A stretch of DNA of 64,000 nucleotides from CAVQCA01 sp963763115 (GCA_963763115.1 CAVXNM010000031.1:1-64000); one strand, 5' to 3'; numbered from the stretch's first letter, positions 1-9,229 are shown. Program-made: numbers and translations. Notes: generated by a model not told the origin, from the letters alone.

Positions 1-237
1 CCGCGGGTGGAGACGCCACGAGTGAACGGATGGTGTGGTCCGTAGTCCATACTGCACAGGCGCTTCGAGTGAATACCGAAAAATTGGTTATCCTTACGTG
101 TAGGGGCGGGCTCTTGTGCCCTTTGGGCGTGCCCGCGAACAGGTCGTTTCGACAATAACCACCTTACAGGCATCCCCGCTCCTGCATTGACTTCGCTTTA
201 CATACGTCAGAACACTCATATGATCAGGAGGATCCGC

Positions 238-1578
238 ATGCTCGCCTTGAAAAATAACGCCCGCGAAAACCGTCATGAACTGATGAGTCGCCTGGCGCAG
301 GCCCGTATCCGCACCGACCGACTTTTCGATCTGGTCAGGCCCGATGCCCTGTACAAGCGACCGGTTGCCGAGCGGCACCGTCTCCTCTTTTACCTCGGCC
401 ATCTCGAGGCCTTCGACTGGAACCTGTTTTGCGATCGTCTGCCCGGGCTGAAAGCCTTCGCGCCGGAATTTGACCGCCTGTTCGCCTTCGGCATCGACCC
501 CGTGGGGGATGGTCTCCCGACCGATGCGCCTGCGGACTGGCCTTGTGTCGCGGAAATTCATCGCTACAACCTGCGTGTACGCGAGACGCTCGATGCAGCA
601 CTGGCGCACGGGCTCGCGGACGCGGACTCGCCCGCGGAGGAGTCGCCGGAGCTGATGCTCAATGTCGCCATCGAACACCGTCTGATGCACGCGGAAACGC
701 TGGCGTACCTGCTCAACCGTGTGTCGCCGGAACACAAGCTCCGCCCCCGACACATCCCGCACACCATCGCTCCGGAGGTCGCACCCGAACTCGTCGATAT
801 TCCTGCCGGCATTACCACGCTCGGGCGTGCGCGCGACAGCCACGGTTTCGGCTGGGACAACGAGTACGGCGAGCAGTCGGTTGAAGTACCCGCCTTTACC
901 ATCGACCGTTACCCGGTCAGCAACGGTGAGTATCTCGATTTCATGGTGTCCGGTGGCTACGAAGAACGCGCCCTCTGGTCGGAAAGCGACTGGCGGTGGC
1001 GCTCCGAACAGGATATCAACCACCCCGCTTTCTGGACCCGTCACGACAACCGCTGGTATTACCGCGGCATGTTCGATCTCGTGCCGCTGCCGCTGCAGTG
1101 GCCCGTCTACGTGAGTCACGCGGAGGCGAGCGCCTATGCCCGCTGGGCCGGCAAGGTCCTGCCCACCGAGGCGCAATGGCAGCGAGCGGCCTGCGGCACG
1201 CCGCAGGGCAGCGAGAACGCCTACCCGTGGGGTGACGCCCCGCCCCATGTCCGCATCGGGAATTTCGACTTTCTCGGATGGGATCCCGTACCGGTCGGCG
1301 CCTTCCCCGAAAATCACAGCGCTTTCGGCGTTGCCGGGCTGCTGGGCAACGGCTGGGAGTGGACTTCGACTCCCTTTGCCCCCTTAACCGGGTTCCGACC
1401 GTTCATGTGCTACCCCGGCTACTCCGCCGATTTCTTCGACGGGCGACATTACGTCCTCAAGGGCGGCTCCGCCCGTACGGCGGCCTGTATGCTGCGCCGT
1501 TCGTTCCGCAACTGGTTCCAGCCGCACTATCCCTACGTCTACGCCGGATTCCGCTGCGTGAGTAACCAAGCCCGCTAA
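238..1578 (+). CDS. egtB: Ergothioneine biosynthesis protein EgtB (sulfoxide synthase)
   Basis: Family knowledge: EgtB is a non-haem iron enzyme joining a thiol donor to hercynine with O2 to give the sulfoxide precursor of ergothioneine. Seen here: an N-terminal DinB-like region with the three iron-ligand histidines at about residue 55 (GHLEAFDW) and residues 147 and 151 (HRLMHAE, the HX3HXE pattern), followed by a C-terminal formylglycine-generating-enzyme-like (SUMF1) fold ending YAGFRCVS. I chose the ATG at 238 because AGGAGG at 226-231 lies 6 bases upstream; an in-frame TTG at 187 and ATG at 220 lack this site. The 446-residue length is normal. It is followed 14 bases later by egtD, so the two form an operon. 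No egtA, egtC or egtE is nearby, so the thiol donor (cysteine or gamma-glutamylcysteine) cannot be told from context. A selenoneine-type homologue is less likely without senB/senC. Confidence 0.9.
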   Translation: MLALKNNARENRHELMSRLAQARIRTDRLFDLVRPDALYKRPVAERHRLLFYLGHLEAFDWNLFCDRLPGLKAFAPEFDRLFAFGIDPVGDGLPTDAPADWPCVAEIHRYNLRVRETLDAALAHGLADADSPAEESPELMLNVAIEHRLMHAETLAYLLNRVSPEHKLRPRHIPHTIAPEVAPELVDIPAGITTLGRARDSHGFGWDNEYGEQSVEVPAFTIDRYPVSNGEYLDFMVSGGYEERALWSESDWRWRSEQDINHPAFWTRHDNRWYYRGMFDLVPLPLQWPVYVSHAEASAYARWAGKVLPTEAQWQRAACGTPQGSENAYPWGDAPPHVRIGNFDFLGWDPVPVGAFPENHSAFGVAGLLGNGWEWTSTPFAPLTGFRPFMCYPGYSADFFDGRHYVLKGGSARTAACMLRRSFRNWFQPHYPYVYAGFRCVSNQAR

Positions 1579-1592
1579 GGAGGAAAACACCG

Positions 1593-2561
1593 ATGTTGCG
1601 ACAGACACAGCCCGCCATAACCGGCAACAACCTCGTCGCCGAGATCCGTGATGGACTGACCCGGCCCGGACAAAAAGAGCTGCCCTCCAAATTCCTGTAT
1701 GACGAGATTGGTTCGGCGCTGTTCGAAGCTATCAGCGTGCTGCCCGAATACGGCCTGACCCGCGCCGACGTGCGACTGTTGCGACGACATGCCCCGGATA
1801 TCGTTTCACGCCTGCCACTGCCGGCCATCGTGGCAGAGCTGGGCACCGGCAGCGGCAAAAAGACCCGCTGGCTGCTCGAGGCGCTCGCCCTGCGCCGGCC
1901 GTCGTGTTACTGCCCGATCGAGATCTCGCGCAGTGCGCTGGCCATGTGCCAGCGCGAACTCGGCGATATCGAGGCAATCAGTATCGTGGGCTACGAAGGC
2001 GAATACCTGGATGGCCTCGCGCAGGTGACCGCTCGTCGGCGCGCCGGCGAGCACCTGTTGGTGCTGTTTCTCGGCAGTACCATCGGCAACTTCGAACGAC
2101 CGGCTGCGGTGAAGTTCCTGGGTGAAGTCCGGCGGATTCTGCGAACGGGGGACTCGCTGCTGCTCGGCACCGATCTCGAAAAGCCGGTCACGCAGTTGCT
2201 CGCTGCCTATGACGATCCCCTCGGGATCACAGCCGCCTTCAACCTCAACCTGCTCGCGCGCATCAACCGCGAACTCGACGCCGACTTTTCGCTGCCGCGA
2301 TTCCGGCATCTCGCCTGCTACAACCCCGCCGCGCGCAGCATCGAGATGCACCTGCGCTCCACCTGCTCGCAAACCGTCACCCTGCGCGCAGCAGGACTTA
2401 CGCTTGCGCTGGACAAGGACGAGACGATCTGGACAGAGAGCTGCCACAAGTACGCGGCCGGTGAAGTGCCGCTACTTGCCGCGAAGGCCGGGTTCCACTG
2501 CGAGGCGCAGTGGCTCGATCACGAGTGGCCCTTCGCCGAGAGTCTGCTCATCGCCGACTGA
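1593..2561 (+). CDS. egtD: L-histidine N-alpha-methyltransferase EgtD
   Basis: Trimethylates histidine to hercynine with S-adenosylmethionine, the first step of ergothioneine synthesis; cytosolic. The 322-residue length matches the family. The SAM-binding motif ELGTGSGKKTRWLLEAL lies at about residues 85-101, preceded by the family-typical substrate region (KFLYDEIGSALFEAI, about residues 29-43), and the C-terminus ends in the characteristic WLDHEWPFAESLL block. The start is fixed by AAGGAGGAAA (1577-1586), which overlaps the end of egtB, so the two genes are translationally close. Together they give the minimal EgtB-EgtD pathway common in proteobacteria. Confidence 0.92.
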   Translation: MLRQTQPAITGNNLVAEIRDGLTRPGQKELPSKFLYDEIGSALFEAISVLPEYGLTRADVRLLRRHAPDIVSRLPLPAIVAELGTGSGKKTRWLLEALALRRPSCYCPIEISRSALAMCQRELGDIEAISIVGYEGEYLDGLAQVTARRRAGEHLLVLFLGSTIGNFERPAAVKFLGEVRRILRTGDSLLLGTDLEKPVTQLLAAYDDPLGITAAFNLNLLARINRELDADFSLPRFRHLACYNPAARSIEMHLRSTCSQTVTLRAAGLTLALDKDETIWTESCHKYAAGEVPLLAAKAGFHCEAQWLDHEWPFAESLLIAD

Positions 2562-2762
2562 ACCGGCGTGGCGCGTCGATGGTGATGCAGGTCGAATTGC
2601 GCCAGGCGACACCCGTGGCCGGCTGTAGCGTGAATTGATGCAATTCCCGATGAATCCAGTCTTACCTTCAGGCGAAGACTGATCCTGGCGGCGAATGTCT
2701 GCTCCGTCTTCCGGATTTATATTCCCGGACGCTGAACTTCCGGGTCGGAACCTGCCCTGCTG

Positions 2763-4403
2763 TTATTTCCGGCCACCGGTGGCTTTCTTCCCGGCCGGGT
2801 TTGAAGCCGGCACTTCCACGCCCTGGCTGTGCAGGTAGTCTTCGTAGGTGCCACAGAAACTCACCACACCCGCAGGTGTCAACTCAATAATGCGCGTCGC
2901 CAGCGACGAGACGAACTCGCGGTCGTGGCTGACGAACAGCAGCGTGCCCGGATAATTTTCCAGCGCGGTGTTGAGCGATTCGATGGATTCCATGTCCAGA
3001 TGGTTGGTCGGTTCGTCCATGACCATGATGTTGGGCTTCTGCATCATCAGTTTCCCGAACAGCATGCGTCCCTGCTCACCACCGGAAATGATCTTCACGG
3101 ACTTTTTAATGTCGTCCTGCGAGAACAGCATGCGTCCCAGCGTGGCGCGCACAGCCTGCTCGTCGTCGCCGGATTGCTTCCATTGGCTCATCCAGTCGAA
3201 CAGATTCAGGTTCATGTTGAAGTCCGCGGCATGATCCTGCGCGAAGTAGCCGAGGCTGGCGTTCTCCGACCATTTGACCGTGCCGTCCCGCGGCAGCATC
3301 TCCCCCACCAGCGTGCGCAGCAGCGTGGTCTTGCCGATGCCGTTGGGTCCGATGATGGCAACGCGTTCGCCGACCTCGATCATCAAGTCGAGACTGCTGA
3401 ACAGCGGCGTCCCGTCATAACCCTGGGCCAGGCCTTCCACTTCCAGCGCCAGACGATAAAGCTTCCGGTCCTGATCGAAACGGATGAACGGATTGACGCG
3501 GCTCGACGGCTTGATGTCCTCGAGCTTGATCTTCTCGATCTGGCGGGCGCGCGAGGTCGCCTGCCTGGCCTTGGAGGCATTGGCGGAAAAGCGGCTGACG
3601 AAGGCCTGCAGTTCTGCGATCTGAGCCTTCTTCCTGGCGTTGTCGGCGTACTGCCGCTCGCGCGCCTGGGTTGAGGCGGTCATGTACTCATCGTAGTTGC
3701 CCGGGTAGACGCGCAGCTCGCCGTAGTCGAGATCGGCCATGTGCGTGCAGACGCGGTTCAGGAAATGCCGGTCATGCGAGATGATGATCATGGTGCTATT
3801 GCGCTCGTTGAGCACTTCCTCGAGCCAGCGGATGGTGTTGATATCGAGGTTGTTGGTTGGCTCGTCGAGCAGCATGATGTCGGGATCGGCGAACAGTGCC
3901 TGCGCCAGCAGGACGCGCAATTTCCAGCCAGGCGCCACCGCGCTCATCGGTCCGGCGTGCTGCTCGATCGGAATGCCGACGCCGAGCAGCAGTTCGCCGG
4001 CGCGCGCCTCGGCGGTGTAGCCGTCCAGCTCGGCGAACTCGACCTCCAGATCGGCGACCTTCATGCCGTCGGCTTCGCTCATCTCGGTGAGACCATAGAT
4101 GCGGTCGCGTTCCTGTTTCACGCTCCAGAGCCGGGCATGCCCCATGATGACGGTATCGATTACCGTGTGATGCTCGAAGGCGAACTGATCCTGGCGCAAT
4201 TTGCCGATGCGCTCGTTGGCATCGACCGAGACATTGCCCGCGGTCGGTTCGAGATCGCCGCCGAGTATTTTCATCAGCGTCGACTTGCCGCAGCCGTTGG
4301 CGCCAATCAGACCGTAGCGGTTACCGTCGCCGAATTTGACCGAAATGTTTTCGAACAGGGGCTTCGCCCCGAACTGCATGGTGATATTGGCTGTGGTTAA
4401 CAC
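2763..4403 (-). CDS. ybiT: ABC-F family ATPase, YbiT-like
   Basis: ABC-F proteins are soluble twin-ATPase factors acting on the ribosome; YbiT is one of the four Escherichia coli paralogues. The protein has two nucleotide-binding domains: first Walker A GANGCGKST (about residue 35), a degenerate signature (APGWKLR) as in YbiT itself, Walker B LLDEPTNN, then a charged linker (about 240-310), second Walker A GPNGIGKTT, signature SGGEQGR and Walker B VMDEPTNH. The sequence follows E. coli YbiT closely along its length from memory. I place the start at the GTG at 4403 because the family begins right before the ITMQFG motif; an upstream in-frame ATG at 4433 would add ten residues without family match. 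It converges with egtD. ABC-F assignment is firm; the precise paralogue is somewhat less so. Confidence 0.88.
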   Translation of the reverse strand: MLTTANITMQFGAKPLFENISVKFGDGNRYGLIGANGCGKSTLMKILGGDLEPTAGNVSVDANERIGKLRQDQFAFEHHTVIDTVIMGHARLWSVKQERDRIYGLTEMSEADGMKVADLEVEFAELDGYTAEARAGELLLGVGIPIEQHAGPMSAVAPGWKLRVLLAQALFADPDIMLLDEPTNNLDINTIRWLEEVLNERNSTMIIISHDRHFLNRVCTHMADLDYGELRVYPGNYDEYMTASTQARERQYADNARKKAQIAELQAFVSRFSANASKARQATSRARQIEKIKLEDIKPSSRVNPFIRFDQDRKLYRLALEVEGLAQGYDGTPLFSSLDLMIEVGERVAIIGPNGIGKTTLLRTLVGEMLPRDGTVKWSENASLGYFAQDHAADFNMNLNLFDWMSQWKQSGDDEQAVRATLGRMLFSQDDIKKSVKIISGGEQGRMLFGKLMMQKPNIMVMDEPTNHLDMESIESLNTALENYPGTLLFVSHDREFVSSLATRIIELTPAGVVSFCGTYEDYLHSQGVEVPASNPAGKKATGGRK

Positions 4404-4706
4404 GGCGTGAATCCAGAGTGGGTGATAACGCAAAGTTTGTTATTGTCTCACAGACGCCACCCCGCCGCGAGGCGCCATCAGGCATGTGGTTCAGCCCCCG
4501 GGACTACTTATTTTTTGCTCGATATGACCCTGCTTCTGAAACCACCGGGCCATAGGCCAGCAGGCGGTGCCAGCAGCCTGCACATCACTTGACCAGTGAA
4601 CCCCGAGCCAGACGCGGCTACCACAAGCGGCAACGAGGCAAAAAATCGAACAGCCAAACAGGTAGATACTCAACCTGCGTGCTGCAGTTTCGGGAGTACG
4701 GTGTCC
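4404..4706 (+). other. Intergenic, no gene recognised
   Basis: About 300 bases between the ybiT start and the end of the IclR-family gene, both on the minus strand. Short frames on both strands show no family resemblance. It should contain the ybiT promoter, but I cannot single out boxes with confidence. No convincing terminator for the IclR gene was seen. Confidence 0.4.
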
Positions 4707-5450
4707 TCACAAACGTTCCGAGAGCGCCCGTGCGGTGGCCTTCAGTACGTCGACCCATTCGTCGCGACGCCGTTCGATGGGCGCGGAGATCGACAGACCG
4801 GCCACAATCTCGCCGTCGTTGTCGTGCACCAGCACACCGATGCAACCCACACCCGCCTCGGCTTCCTCGTCGTCGTAGGCAAAACCGGTGCGCAGGCAGC
4901 CGGAGACATGCTGCACCAGCTGCTCCTCGTCGGTGAAGCTGTAACGTGTATAGCCCGGCAGTCCGGTACGAGCCGCGTACTCCCGGCAGGCCGATTCACC
5001 CGCCTCGCCCAGCATGAGCTTGCCCACCGCCGTCACATGCAGAGGGGCGCGACTCCCGATGCGCTGCTCCACGCGCATCATGCGTTCAGGCAGCGCTCGA
5101 TCCAGATACACCACCTCGTCGCCCTCGCGCACGGTGAGGTTCACCGTCTCGCCGATCCGGTCGCGCAGCGCTTCCATGAGCGGGCGGGCCTCGCGCCGCA
5201 GGTCCTGGTGTGACGCCACGCGACTTCCCAGTTGCAGCAGCCGGATACCCAGCCGGTAGTTGCTGCCTGCACGCACCACCAGATCGTTTGCTATCGCGGA
5301 GGCGAGAATGCGGAAGGCCGTAGAGGGATGCAGCCCGGTATCAGCGGAGAGCACCTTCAGACTGACCGGATCGCGATGGCGGGCAATCGCCTCCAGCAAG
5401 GCGGTCAGACGGTCAATGACCTGGATGGAGCTGGCTTCGGCTTGAGTCAT
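4707..5450 (-). CDS. IclR-family transcriptional regulator
   Basis: A 247-residue IclR-type regulator: N-terminal winged helix-turn-helix (about residues 8-65, with LSADTGLHPSTAFRILASA as the HTH) and a C-terminal effector-binding domain (about 80-245) with the typical VGKLMLGE and GCIGVLV segments. Family members bind small carbon compounds and usually control an adjacent catabolic operon. It is divergent from the phosphoketolase-like and sugar-acid kinase genes, with only 89 bases between them containing two related palindromes, so these genes are its most likely target and it probably autoregulates. The effector is unknown; a four-carbon sugar acid or a phosphorylated product is a guess from the kinase family. 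Confidence 0.9.
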   Translation of the reverse strand: MTQAEASSIQVIDRLTALLEAIARHRDPVSLKVLSADTGLHPSTAFRILASAIANDLVVRAGSNYRLGIRLLQLGSRVASHQDLRREARPLMEALRDRIGETVNLTVREGDEVVYLDRALPERMMRVEQRIGSRAPLHVTAVGKLMLGEAGESACREYAARTGLPGYTRYSFTDEEQLVQHVSGCLRTGFAYDDEEAEAGVGCIGVLVHDNDGEIVAGLSISAPIERRRDEWVDVLKATARALSERL

Positions 5451-5486
5451 ATTTCACATTGTGAAATCGATTGCGTATTGCGAAAT
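5451..5486 (+). promoter_or_regulatory. Tandem palindromic operator between IclR gene and catabolic genes
   Basis: A perfect 17-bp palindrome, ATTTCACA-T-TGTGAAAT (5451-5467), starts directly at the IclR start codon. A second, weaker copy ATTGCGTATTGCGAAAT (5470-5486) matches it at 13 of 17 positions, offset by 19 bases so both lie on nearly the same face of the helix. Binding by the adjacent IclR-family regulator, repressing both directions, is inferred. Confidence 0.65.
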
Positions 5487-5539
5487 ACTAGTTCATGGCC
5501 TAAGGTGAACGCAACTGGAATTTTCCCGAGGAGCCTACC

Positions 5540-7759
5540 ATGAACACCGCCCCCCAACTCAATCTGTCAGAAACCGACTTTCGCGATGGGATTCAATACT
5601 TTGCCGATCCATGGGCAGGATTCGACAGGCTCGGGGCGCAGCCGGTGATCGGCGCCGGCCAGACCGCCATCCCCGATCCGGCCGCCCCCACCGCGGCATT
5701 CCAGACCTTGCTGGCTGCCGATGCGCTGCGTTACCTGACCCTGCAGATTTGCGGCAGCAAGTCCTCCGGCCACCCCGGTGGCTATGCCTCCTCCGCCGAG
5801 GCGCATGCGGCGCTGATGATGCTCGGCCACAAGCACATCGTCACCGAAGTGGGCCATCACGCCCCCGGGTACTACAGCGCCATGTTCCTGGACGGTTCGC
5901 TGGAGGCGATGGAGATCCACACCGTGTCCGAGCTGCGCACGCGGTTTCGCGAACGCCACGGACTGCTCGGTCACCTATCCGGCGCCATCCCCGGCCTACT
6001 GGCCCCGGCCGGCCCGCTCGGGCAGGGGCAGCACTTCGCCATGGGTGGCGCCCTTCTCAACTCCGGCACCCTGTTTCCGGTGACCATCGGCGACGGCGGC
6101 CTGGGCGAGCCCTACATCCTGTCGTCATTCATGCATTTCAGGACCGCCTTTCCGCAGGTGACCAACTTCCTGCCGGTACTGGTGTGGAACGGCTACAGCC
6201 AGGAGCATCACTCCATGGTGTCGCTGATGTCCAACGACGCCATGATCGCCTACTGGAAGGCGCATGGTTTCGAGGATGTGATCCTGGTCGACGCGAAGGC
6301 GTTCGACGACAGCGGCCAGGACGGCACCTATGTAGACAGCACCCGTTTCTCGCCGTCGCAGCGCCTCGCCTTCCAGGGCGCGGTGCTGGAAGGCATCGAC
6401 CGGGCAGCAACTCAGGCGCTCTCCGGCACGCTCACCGCCTTCATCATCAAGCAGCTCAAGGGTGCGGGCGTGCACGCGCTTGGCGCCAGGGCGCACAACC
6501 TGTATCCGGCCGACACCCTGGATGCCGAACATATCATTAACGGTCTCAAGCGCCGCGCGTTGAATGCGGACGCCTGGACCCTGGTGCGGACCAATCTGAG
6601 TCGTGCCGGCGGCGGCCCCGCCGCCGAAACCGTGGCAACGGAGCGCGAACGCGCGCTGCCCGATCTCGGCACGCTGCCGTTCAGGGAGTTCCCGTTGGGT
6701 GAAAATCAGGTGCCGGCAACGGCCTTCGGCGCCCTGGTCGGCGCCGTGGGTCAACGCGATCCGCAGTTCATTGTCAGCAATGCCGACGGCAACGAGGCCT
6801 CGGCGATGAAGAATATCAACGATGCGCTGAAGATCCGCCATCCCACGCCTGACGATCTGTACAACCAGTCGCCAAACGGCCAGGTATACGAGCCGCTCAG
6901 CGAAGACGCGTGCGCGGGTCTGGCTGCGGCCATCGCGCTGTTCGGCGGCCGCTCGCTGTGGCTGTCCTATGAGAGCTTCGCCATCAACGGCTGGCCGATT
7001 GTGCAGACGGTGTCGCAGGCGATGGCCGAACTGCGCCGCAGGACGCCTTCCCAGGTGAGCATGTTCACCGCCGGGGCGCTGGAACAGGGCCGCAACGGCT
7101 GGACCCATCAGCGACCGGAAATCGAGTCCTATTGCGCGGCCATGATGCGCAACGGTAATCATTTCCCGCTGTTCCCCTGCGATGCCAACATGATTCAGGC
7201 GGCCTACGGGTGGGCGCTCGCCACGCACAACAAAACAATCGCCATCTTCGCCTCGAAGACCGCCCTGCCGGTACGCACCACGCTGGCCCAGGCGTGCCAG
7301 GCCATCGAGGACGGCGCCCTCACCCTGTACGAAACCGCACCTGGCAACGGTCCGCTGATGGTGCTGGCGGTGGCCGGCGACATGGTGCTGCTGCCCGCCT
7401 TCTGCGCCCGCGATGCGCTGGAACAGGCCGGCATCCGGGTGCGCATCGTGAGCATCTCCAACCCCCGCCGCCTGTATCGCCCGGGCGACCTCGGCTGGAA
7501 CACGGTGAGCGAACCGGACGGCCGCTTCATGGACGATGTGACTTTCGACGCACTGTTCCAGGGTGATGCCCTGCTCGCCGTCAGCGGCGGCCCGAGCGCG
7601 ACCCTGGAACCGGTGCTGCTGCGCAGTTCCGCCAGACGCGATGTGCTGTGCTGGCAGCGCGGCGAAACCGTCGCCTCCCCGGCCGAGCTGATGCAGTTCA
7701 ACGGCGTGGATGCCCCGACCATCGTGGAGCGGGCGAAAGCCTTGCTTGGACTGCAGTAA
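5540..7759 (+). CDS. Phosphoketolase/transketolase-like thiamine-diphosphate enzyme
   Basis: A 739-residue TPP-dependent enzyme in one chain. N-terminal region: GHPGG at about residue 77 and GDGGLGEP (about 184) followed by VLVWNGYS, the metal/TPP-binding GDG...N pattern. Middle domain: VYEPLSEDACAGL (about 448-460), resembling the phosphoketolase block containing the catalytic glutamate, then LSYESFAINGW, GRNGWTHQRPEIESY and LFPCDANMIQAAYG, which parallel the phosphoketolase blocks YEAF, HNGFSHQDPGF and PPDANTLL. The C-terminal domain is transketolase-like (about 600-735). It is closer to phosphoketolase in domain order than to ordinary transketolase, yet clearly divergent in sequence, so the substrate is unknown. 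The start is supported by GAGGAG at 5528-5533. The partner downstream is a DUF1537 sugar-acid kinase. Expected chemistry: C-C cleavage of a ketose phosphate, with or without phosphorolysis. Confidence 0.8.
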   Translation: MNTAPQLNLSETDFRDGIQYFADPWAGFDRLGAQPVIGAGQTAIPDPAAPTAAFQTLLAADALRYLTLQICGSKSSGHPGGYASSAEAHAALMMLGHKHIVTEVGHHAPGYYSAMFLDGSLEAMEIHTVSELRTRFRERHGLLGHLSGAIPGLLAPAGPLGQGQHFAMGGALLNSGTLFPVTIGDGGLGEPYILSSFMHFRTAFPQVTNFLPVLVWNGYSQEHHSMVSLMSNDAMIAYWKAHGFEDVILVDAKAFDDSGQDGTYVDSTRFSPSQRLAFQGAVLEGIDRAATQALSGTLTAFIIKQLKGAGVHALGARAHNLYPADTLDAEHIINGLKRRALNADAWTLVRTNLSRAGGGPAAETVATERERALPDLGTLPFREFPLGENQVPATAFGALVGAVGQRDPQFIVSNADGNEASAMKNINDALKIRHPTPDDLYNQSPNGQVYEPLSEDACAGLAAAIALFGGRSLWLSYESFAINGWPIVQTVSQAMAELRRRTPSQVSMFTAGALEQGRNGWTHQRPEIESYCAAMMRNGNHFPLFPCDANMIQAAYGWALATHNKTIAIFASKTALPVRTTLAQACQAIEDGALTLYETAPGNGPLMVLAVAGDMVLLPAFCARDALEQAGIRVRIVSISNPRRLYRPGDLGWNTVSEPDGRFMDDVTFDALFQGDALLAVSGGPSATLEPVLLRSSARRDVLCWQRGETVASPAELMQFNGVDAPTIVERAKALLGLQ

Positions 7760-7760
7760 T

Positions 7761-7847
7761 GCAGGGTGGGCTGGCGTTCTTTGCATAACCCACCAGGCGT
7801 TGCGCAGCAACACAACTCAATCTTATCGAGTGCCTGACCCGCCCTAC
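7761..7847 (+). repeat. Imperfect inverted repeat of the GGGTGGG...CCCACC type
   Basis: GCAGGGTGGG (7761-7770) is mirrored by CCCGCCCTAC (7838-7847), 8 of 10 pairing, with an internal TTGCATAACCCACC. This composition is typical of short dispersed intergenic repeats in gammaproteobacteria. It separates the phosphoketolase-like gene from the kinase and could affect the intercistronic mRNA. Confidence 0.5.
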
Positions 7848-7882
7848 ACAGAAGGTGGAACCGACCCTTCGAGTCAGAGAAT

Positions 7883-9229
7883 ATGAGCGAAACCAAACTC
7901 GTCGTGCTCGATGACGACCCGACCGGGTCGCAGACCGTGCACAGCTGTCTGTTGCTCACGCGCTGGAATACGGACACACTGAGGGAAGCCCTGCTGGACG
8001 CGGCACCCCTATTCTTCGTGCTGACAAATACGCGCGGCATGGATGCGCTGCGGGCCGAAAGGATCACCCGGGAGGTCTGCCGGAATCTCAAGATCGCGCT
8101 GAATGCGCTGGCGCGTTCCGGGCGCGTCATCGAACCGCTCGTTATCAGCCGTTCCGATTCCACGCTGCGCGGCCATTACCCGGTGGAGACCGATGTGATC
8201 GCCGGGGAGCTCGGGCCGTTCGATGCGCACTTCCTGATTCCGGCATTCATCGAAGGCGGTCGCATCACGCGCGACGGCGTACATTACCTGCTCGTCGACG
8301 ACAAACCTGTGCCGGTCAACGAGACCGAGTTCGCCCGGGATTCGGTGTTCGGATACACGCATGCCTTTCTGCCGGATTATGTCGAGGAAAAGACGCGCGG
8401 CCGCATCCGTGCCGGGCAGGTCGAACGCTTCAGCCTCGCGGATGTACGCGGTGGTTGTCTTGCACGGCTGCAGGCCCTGTCAGGCAATGTCGCGTGCGTG
8501 GTCGATGCCGAATCGCATGGCGATCTGGAGGCATTCGCCAGTGACCTCAAGGCAGCGGCCGCACTGGGCAAGCGGTTCCTGTGCCGCAGTGCGGCGGGTA
8601 TCGTGAGCGCGCTGGCCGCTCTGCCGCCGCAGCCGGTTGCGGCCGGGGAGATGCGCCGTTATGTGCGCGGCGGGCAACCCGGCGCCGTGCTTGTCGGTTC
8701 CCATGTTGACAAGACCACTCGCCAGTTGCAGCAGTTGCTGCAGGAGCCCGATATTGCACCGGTCGAGGTGGACGTGTCGCGCCTGCCGGATCAGGCGCAG
8801 GATCTGCGCGAGAGCCTACTCGAACGTATCGCCACGGCGCATGTGCGCGGCGCCACTGCGGTCATTTTCACCAGTCGCAGGGAACTCATCTTTGCCGATG
8901 AGCAGACACGTCTGGCTTTCGGCGAACGGGTCTCCGCCTTCCTGATGGAGATCGTTCATCATCTGCCGGCGGACATCGGTTTTCTGATCAGCAAGGGCGG
9001 CATCACCTCCAATGACGTGCTGTCGCAGGGGCTGTCGCTGCGTACGGCACGCGTGCTGGGCCAGATCCTGCCGGGCTGTTCGGTGGTGCGCTGCCCTGGA
9101 GATCACCCGCAGTTCCCGGACCTGCCGGTGGTGATCTTCCCTGGAAATGTCGGTGATGACAGCGCGCTCGCCACCGTTTACCGGCGTCTATCAAGGCCTG
9201 TTTATGCACGACAACAGGCCGGTTGGTAG
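7883..9229 (+). CDS. Four-carbon acid sugar kinase family protein (DUF1537)
   Basis: A 448-residue member of the four-carbon acid sugar kinase family (OtnK/DtnK/DenK type). The N-terminal acid-sugar-binding domain starts with the family hallmark VVLDDDPTGSQTVH (about residues 7-20) and includes RSDSTLRGHYPVE (about 90-102). The C-terminal nucleotide-binding domain includes the glycine-rich ISKGGITSND (about 370-379) and ends with VVIFPGNVGDDSAL. Characterised relatives phosphorylate D- or L-threonate or erythronate, usually beside a PdxA2 dehydrogenase and an aldolase. Here the neighbour is instead a phosphoketolase-like enzyme, so the product may be handed to that enzyme, but this is inference. 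The start has only a weak AGAGAA site. The two genes are probably co-transcribed across a 123-base spacer. Confidence 0.87.
   Translation: MSETKLVVLDDDPTGSQTVHSCLLLTRWNTDTLREALLDAAPLFFVLTNTRGMDALRAERITREVCRNLKIALNALARSGRVIEPLVISRSDSTLRGHYPVETDVIAGELGPFDAHFLIPAFIEGGRITRDGVHYLLVDDKPVPVNETEFARDSVFGYTHAFLPDYVEEKTRGRIRAGQVERFSLADVRGGCLARLQALSGNVACVVDAESHGDLEAFASDLKAAAALGKRFLCRSAAGIVSALAALPPQPVAAGEMRRYVRGGQPGAVLVGSHVDKTTRQLQQLLQEPDIAPVEVDVSRLPDQAQDLRESLLERIATAHVRGATAVIFTSRRELIFADEQTRLAFGERVSAFLMEIVHHLPADIGFLISKGGITSNDVLSQGLSLRTARVLGQILPGCSVVRCPGDHPQFPDLPVVIFPGNVGDDSALATVYRRLSRPVYARQQAGW

Noticed and set aside
94..1317. Long minus-strand open frame over egtB
   Set aside because: Antisense to a well-supported gene; no family likeness.
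6125..7813. A 562-codon minus-strand open frame
   Set aside because: Lies antisense to the phosphoketolase-like gene, is His/Arg/Gln-rich and has no motifs; an artefact of GC-rich codon use.
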